Source of the DNA: Candidatus Binataceae bacterium
GTDB lineage: Bacteria > Desulfobacterota > Binatia > Binatales > Binataceae
Reading direction: 5' to 3'
DNA: 54,876 nucleotides
Assembly: GCA_035308025.1 (NCBI GenBank)
Contig: DATGHL010000019.1
Span: 1-54,876 of the forward strand
Below, in pieces: positions 1 to 8,119 of the stretch. Each line of letters starts with the position of its first letter. The stretch's first letter is position 1. The notes below the pieces were generated by a model, which did not search any database, was not told the origin of the DNA, and saw only the letters and a list, made by a program, of their open reading frames with translations. A program made the translations under genes and the position numbers.

Positions 1-1544
1 CGGCGCCGTGTCGCGTAGAGATCGTAGTAGTCAGCGCCGTATCGCGGATAGCGTTTGAGGAACTCGAGGCACGAGGTGTTGGAGGTGACTGCAAAACGCC
101 TTTCGTCGCGTCTGCCGATTAACAGATAGGCGGCGCCATTCTGCGCCGCGAGCCACTCGCACAGGCTCGGGACGGGAGTTAGCGGCAGCGCGACGAAGCG
201 GGCGTGGGCGTACCAGGCGACGCGGCCGTCGCGCGCGACCACTGCGCCGGGATTGTCGCGGCTTGCGATCACCTTGCCGGCATAGCGCACCCCGCGCATG
301 TCATAGCCGATCGGCCAGAGCGTTTGCGGGAGCAGAATCAGCGCGAAAATGACTGCCGGAACGGCCAGTGGCATCCGCAGGTTGCGGCTCGCGCAGATTC
401 GCTGAAGCGTTAGCGAGAGCGTTTCGAGACCCAGCATCACCCATCCGAAAGTATATGGAATCAAATGAATCATAAACCGCGCTCCGGTATAGGAGAGCGT
501 GAAGCCAAAGAAGTAGAAAGCGACCACCGCGGCGAGGAGCGCCTCGGCCGCGGATGCGAAGATTTTCCAGCCGCGCGTCCACCAGCCGGCGGCGAGCAGG
601 ATCATGACGACAGGACCCTCGGCCTGCGCAAAGTTGTAACAGGAGACGAGAAAATCGCCGCGCACCTTGACGAAATAGAGTCGCGGGTTGGCGATCAGCG
701 CCGTCAGCGGCGCGGCGTCGGGGGAAAAGCCGAGGCGCCGCCACGTCGCCGGGTCATGGGCCACACTCCCCATCCCGAACATCATCGCCGCGGTGAACTC
801 GCGTCCAACACTCCAATGGCCGGTTACGGCATGGAGAAAAATCGCATAGGGCGCGATGAGCGTCAGCGCCGCAAGCGCGAAAGCCGCGGCCAGTTGCGAC
901 GATTTCGCGAGCGACTCGTCGCGCCAGACCAACGCCGCCGCGAGCGGGAATACCGCCAGCAGAAAAACTAATCCGATCGCCTCGGTCCGATACAGGTACG
1001 CGAGTCCGGCGCTCACTCCCGCCAGCGCCGCGGTCGCGACGCGCTGCTCACGCCGCGCGATCAGCATCAGCCAGACCGCGCTCGTGGTCAGAAAAATGTA
1101 TCCGGCTTCGGTTCGCACCGACGCCGCATACGCCGCGAGATCAGGATGAATCGCTGTCAATGCTGCCGCGCCAAGCGCGAGATCGCGGCGGGCAAAGGCC
1201 GCGCGCGTCATCAGATAGACGCTGACGATCGCGCCCGTACCCATGATCGCCGAGACCAGATTGCCGGCCAGCTCCCAATCCGGAACGAGGCGATGAAGGC
1301 CGGCGACCAGCAGCGGATAGAGCGGCGAAAATATAGCGCCCAGCGGTTTTTTCCATTCGCCGCGCGCGAAGTCGCCCGCCAAGCCGAGGTAAGCTGCGCC
1401 ATCCCCGGAGATGCAGAAATTGGTAAGACTCAAATAGAGGCGAATCGCCAGCCCGCAAAATCCGATCGCAGCGATTCCGCGCCAACCCTCATGGTCAGCC
1501 CGCAAATCCGCCGGTAGCTTCGGTGCTCGCGCAACATTGCTCAT
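1..1544 (-). CDS. GT-C fold membrane glycosyltransferase (ArnT/PMT-like), 3' end beyond window
   Basis: An open frame reads leftward from an ATG at 1544 and is still open at position 1, giving at least 514 residues. It has about ten hydrophobic segments separated by short charged loops. The first outer loop carries SGDGAAYLGLA (about residue 46), the acidic loop expected of polyprenyl-phosphate-sugar dependent GT-C enzymes. Two RTE motifs (about residues 144 and 186) resemble the R-P-E loops of the PMT_2/GT39 group. A soluble C-terminal part follows the last membrane helix. By family it would move a lipid-linked sugar to a protein, lipid or glycan on the outer face of the inner membrane. The acceptor cannot be told. 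The nearby GDP-mannose genes at 3625-6112 make a link to surface glycans plausible but unproven. Confidence 0.72.
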   Translation of the reverse strand, partial: MSNVARAPKLPADLRADHEGWRGIAAIGFCGLAIRLYLSLTNFCISGDGAAYLGLAGDFARGEWKKPLGAIFSPLYPLLVAGLHRLVPDWELAGNLVSAIMGTGAIVSVYLMTRAAFARRDLALGAAALTAIHPDLAAYAASVRTEAGYIFLTTSAVWLMLIARREQRVATAALAGVSAGLAYLYRTEAIGLVFLLAVFPLAAALVWRDESLAKSSQLAAAFALAALTLIAPYAIFLHAVTGHWSVGREFTAAMMFGMGSVAHDPATWRRLGFSPDAAPLTALIANPRLYFVKVRGDFLVSCYNFAQAEGPVVMILLAAGWWTRGWKIFASAAEALLAAVVAFYFFGFTLSYTGARFMIHLIPYTFGWVMLGLETLSLTLQRICASRNLRMPLAVPAVIFALILLPQTLWPIGYDMRGVRYAGKVIASRDNPGAVVARDGRVAWYAHARFVALPLTPVPSLCEWLAAQNGAAYLLIGRRDERRFAVTSNTSCLEFLKRYPRYGADYYDLYATRR

Positions 1545-1651
1545 CCGCGCCCTATCTTAATAAGACGCGGCTGGCGCTCAAACCAAGGCGGCGCAAACAC
1601 CGTGCAAGGATCCTGCTGGATCGCCCTCGGCTTAATTTGCCCGGGACGAGC

Positions 1652-1852
1652 CTATGCGCGCATCACTTTAGCGGCCTGCAGACCCTTGGGTCCTTCAGCG
1701 ACCTCAAAAGCAACTGCTTCGCCCTGCTCGAGCGAGCGGAAGCCTTGCCCATCGATCGCGGTGTAGTGAACGAAGACTTCCTGGCCGTCTTTGAGCGTGA
1801 TGAAGCCGTAACCCTTTTTTGGGCTGAACCATTTAACCGTGCCGTTTTCCAT
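1652..1852 (-). CDS. Cold shock domain protein (CspA family)
   Basis: A 66-residue single cold shock domain, the normal length for the family. It opens with the classic GTVKWF strand. RNP1 is seen as KGYGFI (residues 13-18) and RNP2 as VFVHYTAI (about residues 26-33). The protein would bind single-stranded RNA or DNA in the cytoplasm and melt secondary structure. The ATG at 1852 is preceded by a strong GGAGG a few bases upstream, so the start is firm. It is monocistronic, lying between the leftward membrane glycosyltransferase and the leftward adenosine-specific kinase. Whether it is cold-induced cannot be read from the sequence. Confidence 0.95.
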   Translation of the reverse strand: MENGTVKWFSPKKGYGFITLKDGQEVFVHYTAIDGQGFRSLEQGEAVAFEVAEGPKGLQAAKVMRA

Positions 1853-2005
1853 GTTCCCCGAGAACCTCCTCCGAAAGCAGAGCTTGGCCCGCCGACAACC
1901 CCCTCAAGTCGCGGCGACCTATATCCACCAATCGGCGCATATAGCACAAGGTTGAGGCCTAACCAAGCCACGGCAAAGACGTTCGGTAAGTCGAGAAGAA
2001 TGCGG

Positions 2006-2491
2006 TTATTGCTTGTAGCCGAAGCGCCGCAGCATCGCATGGCGCTCCGATTGTTGCCTGGCATCTTCAACACCGTTGGGAGCGCAGCCGTCGATTATGC
2101 CCATCACACCGCGCGCGCCCGCCTCCTCGGCGACGATCACCTTGAGCGCATTCGCGCTCGCGCAAAACACCGTGCAGACTTCGCTCAAGTTCTTGATCTG
2201 ATTCAGCACGTTGATCGGAAACGCATTACCCAGCATCACCACGAAGACATGGCCGGCGCCGATCTCGCCGGCGGTTGCGACCGCGGCCTCTTCGAGCTCG
2301 CGATCGGTCCCGGTATGGCGAATCAGCGCCGGGCCGGAAGCCTCGCAGAAGGCCACTCCGAACTTCACGCCGGGCACGGCCTGAACGATCGCCTCGTAGA
2401 GATCCTCGACCGTTTTGATGAAGTGGGACTGGCCAATAATCACGTTAACGTCGGGATTGGGTTTGTTGACTTCGATCGCTTTCAGTTCCAT
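2006..2491 (-). CDS. Adenosine-specific kinase family protein (PF04008)
   Basis: A 161-residue protein. I place the start at the ATG giving MELKAIEV because AGGGA sits just upstream and the family begins there; an upstream in-frame start would add 14 residues. The family signatures are clear: NVIIGQSHFIKT near residue 18, VKFGVAFCEASG near 41, GAGHVFVV near 76 and NAFPINVLNQIKN near 87. An archaeal member of this small alpha/beta family was described as an adenosine-specific kinase; the bacterial members are poorly studied. Expected role: cytoplasmic nucleoside phosphorylation or ligand binding. It is divergent from the HEFGH gene to its right, with at most 75 bases between them. Confidence 0.85.
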   Translation of the reverse strand: MELKAIEVNKPNPDVNVIIGQSHFIKTVEDLYEAIVQAVPGVKFGVAFCEASGPALIRHTGTDRELEEAAVATAGEIGAGHVFVVMLGNAFPINVLNQIKNLSEVCTVFCASANALKVIVAEEAGARGVMGIIDGCAPNGVEDARQQSERHAMLRRFGYKQ

Positions 2492-2565
2492 CTGGTTTGA
2501 TCCCTGTGCGTTTTCGCGCGGTGGAAGTTGCATTTTCTCCCGCGCAACTCCACGATAATAATGCG

Positions 2566-3150
2566 GTGGGAGCAGGGCTAAAAGGCGGCGGGCAAGCGGC
2601 GGCGAGGCTTCCCGCTTGGTTCCAGCGGCTCACGGTCGGGGCTCAGCGCGTCTATCTGAAAAGCGACGCGATCGACCGCTTTGATTTCACCCCGGGGGAC
2701 ACGGCGCGCGAGCTCGCGCGAGCGCTGATGCTCGCGCTCGAAGCGGGAGCATCTGCGCTGGTCGAGCGGCGTGCACAACTCCTGATCGACGAGTTGTGCC
2801 GGCGGGCGACGCTGCCCCGCATCCAAATCCAGGTGCGTAATGTCCGGCCGCGCGACGCGCGAGGCGAACTGCACGGTATCTTCTATCCGCGCGGACGCGG
2901 CCGCGTCGCCGCCAACCCGTACCAATACTCGTCGGGGGCGGCCGGCGGACCGCTCGTAATCCTTTGGATGCGCACCGCGCAGCGCCATGAGGTGGTCAAG
3001 CCGAAAACTTTCATTCGCACCTTGATGCACGAATTCGGGCACTATCTCGATTACGCGCTGCTCCGGCTCGGTGATTCGCCGCATACCGCGGGCTTCTTCA
3101 AGCGCGAGTCATTTCTCGTGCGATCGTTGCAACTTGCGCCGCACGACTAG
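2566..3150 (+). CDS. Putative small zincin metallopeptidase (HEFGH motif)
   Basis: About 194 residues from a GTG at 2566. The frame is open further upstream to a TTG at 2497, but no start has a convincing ribosome site, so the N-terminus is uncertain. The one strong motif is LMHEFGHYLDY near the C-terminus, a zincin HExxH signature in which two His bind zinc and Glu is the catalytic base. A His in SPHTAGFF shortly after could be the third ligand. No signal peptide is apparent, so it is probably cytoplasmic. The middle contains an R/K-rich stretch and a beta-rich LVILWMRT strand. The next gene starts four bases after its stop and is probably co-transcribed. I do not recognise a named family. 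Confidence 0.6.
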   Translation: MGAGLKGGGQAAARLPAWFQRLTVGAQRVYLKSDAIDRFDFTPGDTARELARALMLALEAGASALVERRAQLLIDELCRRATLPRIQIQVRNVRPRDARGELHGIFYPRGRGRVAANPYQYSSGAAGGPLVILWMRTAQRHEVVKPKTFIRTLMHEFGHYLDYALLRLGDSPHTAGFFKRESFLVRSLQLAPHD

Positions 3151-3154
3151 AGCG

Positions 3155-3613
3155 ATGGGACTCATAGCCCGGTTCATCAGTTCACTGTCGCCGGCAGTGC
3201 GGCGGCTGGAACGCCTCGCGAGCATCGGCGGTGAGAGCGAGCGGCTTGCTGCTAGTCTCAAACGGCACGGCGGTTTGTGCAGCTTGCCTCGCATCCGGGA
3301 AGGGCTGGAAACCTTGGCGGCGGCTGAAGCCGCGGACGCTGACGTCTTACGCGATCTGCTGTTGGCCCTCGGCGTCTGGCCGGCGCGCCCGGCCGCACCA
3401 TCGCATACCGGATCGAACAATTGGGCGCGGCTCAGCGCCGATCTTGCCGCCGAGGTCGAACTCGTTCGCGCGCTCAATGGCGCAATAGCCGATTGGGAGG
3501 GCGTGAACCCGCAAATCGCCGAGCGGCTGCGCGAACTGGTCGCGCGCAAGGAGCAGAGCCTCACGCTCCTGCGCGGCTTCGCGCTGAAATGCGATCCGCA
3601 GGCGCTCGATTAA
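3155..3613 (+). CDS. Hypothetical helical protein coupled to the HEFGH protein
   Basis: A 152-residue protein beginning at the ATG at 3155, four bases after the stop of the zincin gene; an open frame further upstream would overlap that gene. It is rich in Ala, Leu, Arg and Glu and is predicted to be mostly helical, with heptad-like stretches at the C-terminus (AAEVELVRALN, AERLRELVARKEQSLTLL) that could form a short coiled coil. No signal peptide, membrane segment or catalytic motif is visible, and I do not recognise the family. The tight spacing suggests it works with, or is regulated together with, the upstream metallopeptidase-like protein. Confidence 0.6.
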   Translation: MGLIARFISSLSPAVRRLERLASIGGESERLAASLKRHGGLCSLPRIREGLETLAAAEAADADVLRDLLLALGVWPARPAAPSHTGSNNWARLSADLAAEVELVRALNGAIADWEGVNPQIAERLRELVARKEQSLTLLRGFALKCDPQALD

Positions 3614-3624
3614 GCCTGATCAAG

Positions 3625-4686
3625 TCACAGGTATTTCTGCAGCCCCCGCCGCTTAAGCTCCACGAAAACCCGCGCCAGCTCCTGCGAGCGCGAGCGCCGC
3701 GCGATCAGAATCGCGTCCTCAGTATCGATCGCGACCAGGTCGCTCAGCCCGAGCACCACCATCAGGCGCTTGCCGCCGCGGGCCAACACGCCGTGGCTGT
3801 CGAGCATCAGGACGTTCCCCGCTGCGACGCTGTCGGCGCCGCCGCGCAAGGCCTCCCAGACGCCCTCCCAACTGCCGACGTCGTCCCAGCGAAAGCGCGC
3901 GTGCACGCCGAACAGATTACGGCTGCGCTCCGCGACGACGCGATCGAACGAATCAACCTTGAGTGCGCGATACGCGCCGCGCAACTGAGCGGGCGTCCCG
4001 ATGGCGAACCGGCGCATCGCCGCGGCCAACGCCGGAGCATGCTGCTGCAACTCGCCGCCGAGCGTCGCCACGCTCATCACGTAGATTCCGCTATTCCAGA
4101 GAAATTTCCCGGCGCGGATCATGCGGCGTGCGGTCGCGAGGTTCGGCTTCTCGACGAAGTGCGTCACGCGGAAGCCGGCGCCGACGGCTCGTCCGATCGC
4201 CTGGTAGCCGTAACCGGTTTCAGGCCGGGTCGGCGTGATACCGATGGCGACAACGGTATCGGGACGCGCGGCCAGATCGATCGCCTGGCTGAGCGCTCGC
4301 TGAAACAATCGGGTCTGCGGGATGTAATGGTCGGCGGGCATCGCCGCAATGATGGTCTGATCCTGCAGCCGCTGAGCGATCATCGCCGCCCCATAGGCGA
4401 TTGCAACCGCAGTACCGCGAGCCTCCGGTTCGACGATCACGTTGCGCGGCGGAATCAGACCTCTGACGGCGCGCTTGAAGAGATCCGCATGATCCGCACC
4501 CACCAGCACGAAAATCCGCTCTGGCGCGAGCGGCGGTTGCACGCGAGCGATCGTGTCAGCCAGCAACGAACTCTTGCCGTTGAGCGCGAAAAGCGGCTTG
4601 GGCCGCCGCGCGCGTCCTTCCGGCCAGAAGCGGGTGCTCCGCCCACCGGCGAGAATCAGCGCGGCGGCTTGTTCGCGCACGCGCAT
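3625..4686 (-). CDS. manC: Mannose-1-phosphate guanylyltransferase (GDP-mannose pyrophosphorylase)
   Basis: A 353-residue nucleotidyltransferase with the length of the short, single-domain GDP-mannose pyrophosphorylases that lack the isomerase half. The N-terminal LILAGGRSTRFWP (residues 10-22) is the nucleotide-binding signature, followed by RRPKPLF, where the Lys contacts the phosphate. Further family motifs are MPADHYI (about 115), PETGYGYQAI (about 154), VEKPN (about 178) and FLWNSGIYV (about 194). It makes GDP-mannose from GTP and mannose-1-phosphate in the cytoplasm. The next gene upstream on the same strand, 67 bases away, is the phosphomannomutase that supplies its substrate. The two therefore form a GDP-mannose pair feeding surface glycan synthesis. 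Confidence 0.93.
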   Translation of the reverse strand: MRVREQAAALILAGGRSTRFWPEGRARRPKPLFALNGKSSLLADTIARVQPPLAPERIFVLVGADHADLFKRAVRGLIPPRNVIVEPEARGTAVAIAYGAAMIAQRLQDQTIIAAMPADHYIPQTRLFQRALSQAIDLAARPDTVVAIGITPTRPETGYGYQAIGRAVGAGFRVTHFVEKPNLATARRMIRAGKFLWNSGIYVMSVATLGGELQQHAPALAAAMRRFAIGTPAQLRGAYRALKVDSFDRVVAERSRNLFGVHARFRWDDVGSWEGVWEALRGGADSVAAGNVLMLDSHGVLARGGKRLMVVLGLSDLVAIDTEDAILIARRSRSQELARVFVELKRRGLQKYL

Positions 4687-4753
4687 TAACGATGACGCTG
4701 CGCGCGCGAAAGCCGCCGCGCGCGCAACTGAGCGCGGGCAAGCGCCATCGGGA

Positions 4754-6112
4754 TTAGAGCTTCGCCCCCAGCTCAGTCAGCTTCTGCTCGAACAGCGCGC
4801 GAATCTCGCCGAGCCGGGCGGCGTCGTCCGCCTCGAACCGCATCACGAGCGCCGGCTGCGTGTTCGACGCCCGCACCAGGCCCCAGCCGCCGGGAAAATT
4901 CACTCGCGCGCCATCGATCTCGATCGTCTCGTAGCGCGAGCGAAAGAACTCGGCAGCCTGCCGCACGACCTCGAACTTCCGCTCGTCCGGACACTCCAGC
5001 CGGATTTCCGGCGTGAACTGCGTCGGGGGCAAATCGCCCAGGATGGCGCCGAGTCCGCGTCCTTCGTCGCCGAGGATTTCCAGCAGCCGGAACGAGGCAT
5101 AGATTGCGTCGTCAAAGCCGTAGTAGTGATCGTTGAAAAATATGTGTCCGCTCATCTCGCCAGCCAGCGCCGCGTTTTCCTGCTTGAGCTTGCTCTTGAT
5201 TAGCGAATGGCCGGTCTTCCACATGATCGGACGGCCGCCGTGCGCCGCGATATCCTCGAACAGGCGGCGCGAACATTTGACGTCGCCGATAATCGTCGCG
5301 CCGCGCCGCTCCTTTAGGATCGCGCGCGAGAAAGCTATCAGCAGTTCGTCGCCCCAGACGATCCGGCCGTTTTCATCGATCGCGCCGATGCGATCGGCAT
5401 CGCCGTCATAAGCGATGCCGACGCGCGCGCCGGTCGTTGCTACCACCGCTTGCAGATCGTGCAGATTCTCGGGGACGGTCGGGTCCGGATGATGATTGGG
5501 GAAACGCCCGTCCATCTCGATATTGAGCTCGACCGTCTCGATCCCCATCGCCCGCATCAACGGCGCAGCGACCACGCCGCCGCAGCCGTTGCCGCCGTCG
5601 ACGGCGACCTTCATCCCGGGCGTCACCGTAATATTGCGCCGGATGTATTCCGCATATTCGGCGACGATCGGCCGCGCCGTCAGCTTGCCCGACGTGCCCG
5701 TGGTCTTGAAGGCGCCGGTCTGTATGATTTCTCTAAGGCGCTGGATTTCCGCGCCGAAGATCGTCGTCGGCCCGACGCCGAGTTTGAACCCGTTGTATTC
5801 GGCGGCATTGTGGCTCCCGGTGATCATCGCGCCGCCGTCCATTTGCCAGTGCAGCACCGAGAAATAGAGCAGCGGAGTCGGCACTATCCCAATGTCCACG
5901 ACGTTGATTCCCGCCGGCAGCAGGCCCTCGATCAACAAATCGCTCAACGCGTCGGAGGTGAGCCGGCAATCGCGTCCGAGCGTAATCGTGCGCTTGCCGG
6001 CCTCGAGCAGTAGCGTCGCGTAGGCGCGCCCGAGATTACTCACGAATTCGTCGTCGAAATCGTCCTCGACTACGCCGCGAATATCGTATTCGCGGAAGAC
6101 CTGTGGATTCAT
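4754..6112 (-). CDS. Phosphomannomutase/phosphoglucomutase (AlgC/ManB type)
   Basis: A 452-residue alpha-D-phosphohexomutase of normal length. FREYDIRG at the N-terminus is the family opening. TGSHN (about residue 98) holds the catalytic phosphoserine. DGDADR (about 241) is the magnesium loop. GEMSGHIFF (about 315) is the sugar-recognition loop, and the C-terminal domain has VRASNTQPALVMRFE, the phosphate-binding loop. It interconverts mannose-6-P and mannose-1-P, and probably glucose phosphates too, as AlgC does. It lies upstream of the GDP-mannose pyrophosphorylase on the same strand. It is divergent from the SDR at 6238 across 125 bases that must hold both promoters. Confidence 0.93.
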   Translation of the reverse strand: MNPQVFREYDIRGVVEDDFDDEFVSNLGRAYATLLLEAGKRTITLGRDCRLTSDALSDLLIEGLLPAGINVVDIGIVPTPLLYFSVLHWQMDGGAMITGSHNAAEYNGFKLGVGPTTIFGAEIQRLREIIQTGAFKTTGTSGKLTARPIVAEYAEYIRRNITVTPGMKVAVDGGNGCGGVVAAPLMRAMGIETVELNIEMDGRFPNHHPDPTVPENLHDLQAVVATTGARVGIAYDGDADRIGAIDENGRIVWGDELLIAFSRAILKERRGATIIGDVKCSRRLFEDIAAHGGRPIMWKTGHSLIKSKLKQENAALAGEMSGHIFFNDHYYGFDDAIYASFRLLEILGDEGRGLGAILGDLPPTQFTPEIRLECPDERKFEVVRQAAEFFRSRYETIEIDGARVNFPGGWGLVRASNTQPALVMRFEADDAARLGEIRALFEQKLTELGAKL

Positions 6113-6237
6113 CGAGGATAATTATCGATGCCGTATGCCGCTGATGCAACGACGCGGCGTGGCTTGGTGCTGTGCTTGCGGGCTATCATCGGCGCGACTA
6201 CGGATTTGGTGACGAACACAGCTAATGGCTGAGGATC

Positions 6238-6972
6238 ATGGTTGAAGCGGAGCAAAAAGTCGCAATCGTGACCGGCGCCGGCCGCGGAATCGGTCGCGCG
6301 ACCGCCGTGGCCCTCGCACGCAGCGGTTACGCGCTCTGCCTGGCCGCACGCACCCGCACCGAGCTCGAAGAGACCCGCCGCCTGAGCGGCCTCGCGCCCG
6401 CCCGCTCCCTCATCGTGCTCCTCGACCTTGCCGACGCCGACGCACCCGAAGCGCTGTGCGAGACCGCCACGGGTCACTTCGGGCGGCTCGACCTCCTCGT
6501 CAACAACGCCGGGTGGGCGCCTGCGCGGACGCCGCTCTTCAAGACCACGCCCGCCGATCTCGATCGGATGATCGCGCTCAACCTCCGCGCGCCGATCGCG
6601 CTCGCACGCCTGGCCGCGACTTACATGGCGCAGCAGCAGTCTGGCGGCGTGATCGTGAACGTGGCCTCCAGCGCCGCGCGCGCTCACCTGCCCGGCGAAG
6701 CAGTTTATGCGGCGGCCAAGGCCGGTTTGGTCGCCTTCACGCACGCTTGCTATGAGGAGTTCCGGCGTCACAACATCAGAACTTCGGTGATTCTCCCGGG
6801 TCTGACGGATACCGCGCTGATTCCGCCCAACAAACGGCTCGACCGAACTGCGATGATTCAGCCGGACGACGTTGCCGCCGCGATCCTCAGCGTCGCGAAT
6901 GCACAGGCTTCCGCATCTCCACTTGAAATCGTGCTCGAGCCGGCTCGCGATCCGATGAGCGGCGGCCGTTGA
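6238..6972 (+). CDS. SDR-family NAD(P)-dependent oxidoreductase
   Basis: A 244-residue classical short-chain dehydrogenase of normal length. TGAGRGIG (residues 12-19) is the dinucleotide glycine motif and NNAG (about 88) is the structural motif. The catalytic Ser lies in NVASSAA (about 142) and the Tyr/Lys pair in VYAAAKAG (about 156-162). The Arg after the second beta strand (AARTRT) favours NADP. Substrate cannot be told from sequence. The GTG of the next gene begins 22 bases after its stop, so the two are probably one transcript. Confidence 0.9.
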   Translation: MVEAEQKVAIVTGAGRGIGRATAVALARSGYALCLAARTRTELEETRRLSGLAPARSLIVLLDLADADAPEALCETATGHFGRLDLLVNNAGWAPARTPLFKTTPADLDRMIALNLRAPIALARLAATYMAQQQSGGVIVNVASSAARAHLPGEAVYAAAKAGLVAFTHACYEEFRRHNIRTSVILPGLTDTALIPPNKRLDRTAMIQPDDVAAAILSVANAQASASPLEIVLEPARDPMSGGR

Positions 6973-6994
6973 CGCAACCCGTTTTAGTAAGCGC

Positions 6995-7891
6995 GTGAAT
7001 CGCGTCAGCGGCGTCATACAGCAGCGCGCTTTCACTCGATGGTTCCTGCTGGCCTTGATGCTTGCAGTCGGAGCGGCGGTCATGCTCGCCCCGCTCGCGG
7101 CTTACGCCGTCGCGGGCGCCGGACTGCGGATCCCTTTCCCGCGCATTTTCGATCGCGTCGTGATGATCACGCTGACGGTCGCGATCCTCCTGCTGGCGCG
7201 CCGGCTCGGGCTGCTGAATCTGCTGCGCGACGGTTTCGCCGAACCGCGGCGCAACCTTTCGCAAATCCTGATTGGCGCGGCGATCGCTTTAGCCGTGATG
7301 GCCGGGCTGTTCGCTCTCGCAATCGCGATCGCCCATCCGCCGCTCGCGATCGCAAGCCTGCTCTGGCGTGCGACCCGCTCCTTGGCCGCCGCTATCCTGA
7401 TTGCTCTGATCGAGGAAGCCTTCTTTCGCGCGATTCTGCTCGGCGGCTTGACGTGGGATTTCGGCCAGCGCACCGCCTTGCTTGTCAGTGCAGCAATTTA
7501 CGCCCTCGCGCATCTGCTGCGTTCGCCGCGTCATTATTACCTGGCCGGATTCCATCCAACGGCCGGCTGCGCGAATCTCGTCGCGAGTCTGGTGCGCATC
7601 GTCCATCCCGACGGATTGCTTGCGATGACGGTCGGGCTCTTTCTGCTCGGCCTCGTCCTCGGGGCTGCGTTCCTCGTTACCGGACGCGTCTATCTTTCCC
7701 TCGGTCTGCATGCCGGCTTTGTGCTCGGCGCCAAGTGCTGGCCGCTCGTCGCGAGCAGTTCCCGCCGGCTCCCGCGATGGCTCGCCGGGCCGGGCCCGGT
7801 TCCGCTGATCGCCGCGCCTGCCGCCTGGGCCGCCGCCCTGGCGCTGCTCGCCGTCATCCTGTTCGCCGGCGCACTTGGGTCTCGACCCTAA
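6995..7891 (+). CDS. CPBP family intramembrane metalloprotease (CAAX/Abi type)
   Basis: A 298-residue polytopic membrane protein from a GTG start, with about eight hydrophobic helices. The three conserved family motifs are present: IEEAFFRAILLGG (about residue 139; the EExxxR motif), a His in YALAHLL (about 168), and a His in LGLHAGFVLG (about 241). These residues form the metal centre of CAAX-type intramembrane proteases. In bacteria such proteins process or protect against peptides, or mature membrane proteins; the target here is unknown. The last codons overlap the HD-like remnant that follows. Confidence 0.85.
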   Translation: MNRVSGVIQQRAFTRWFLLALMLAVGAAVMLAPLAAYAVAGAGLRIPFPRIFDRVVMITLTVAILLLARRLGLLNLLRDGFAEPRRNLSQILIGAAIALAVMAGLFALAIAIAHPPLAIASLLWRATRSLAAAILIALIEEAFFRAILLGGLTWDFGQRTALLVSAAIYALAHLLRSPRHYYLAGFHPTAGCANLVASLVRIVHPDGLLAMTVGLFLLGLVLGAAFLVTGRVYLSLGLHAGFVLGAKCWPLVASSSRRLPRWLAGPGPVPLIAAPAAWAAALALLAVILFAGALGSRP

Positions 7892-8054
7892 CGCCCGCGA
7901 CAAGTTCAAGAACGAGCCGTGGCATCAAAGGGCCGTCGATTTCTGCGCAAAGTACGACGAGGTCTCGTTCGATCCGGTGTACCAGCATGAGCCGATGGTG
8001 AAGTTCGAGCGGATGGTGCGGCGGCTGTTGGACAAGCCGTGGCTTCCGCCTTAG
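7872..8054 (+). pseudogene. 3' remnant of an HD-domain phosphohydrolase-like gene
   Basis: About 60 codons in the frame that ends with TAG at 8052-8054 look protein-coding but have no start and are cut at the left by the CPBP gene. The readable peptide includes LDPNARDKF, FCAKYDEVSFDP and FERMVRRLLDKPW. Its pattern (a basic helix, then a Y-D-x-x-S-F-D-P turn and a final helix) recalls the C-terminal tail of HD-domain phosphohydrolases. That family call is from memory of the pattern and is tentative. The metal-binding HD core is missing, so the fragment cannot be active. It probably marks a deletion or rearrangement point between the SDR/CPBP pair and the monooxygenase. Confidence 0.5.
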
Positions 8055-8119
8055 TTTCACAGTTCGGCAAGAAGGTCGTGTATGTCAACGTCACGCTCGA
8101 AGCCAAGGAGACCTCATCG

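Noticed and set aside
3421..4689. A 422-codon plus-strand frame
   Set aside because: It is antisense to the GDP-mannose pyrophosphorylase, whose motifs are complete.
6109..7083. A 324-codon minus-strand frame
   Set aside because: It is antisense to a complete SDR and has composition typical of a shadow frame in GC-rich DNA.
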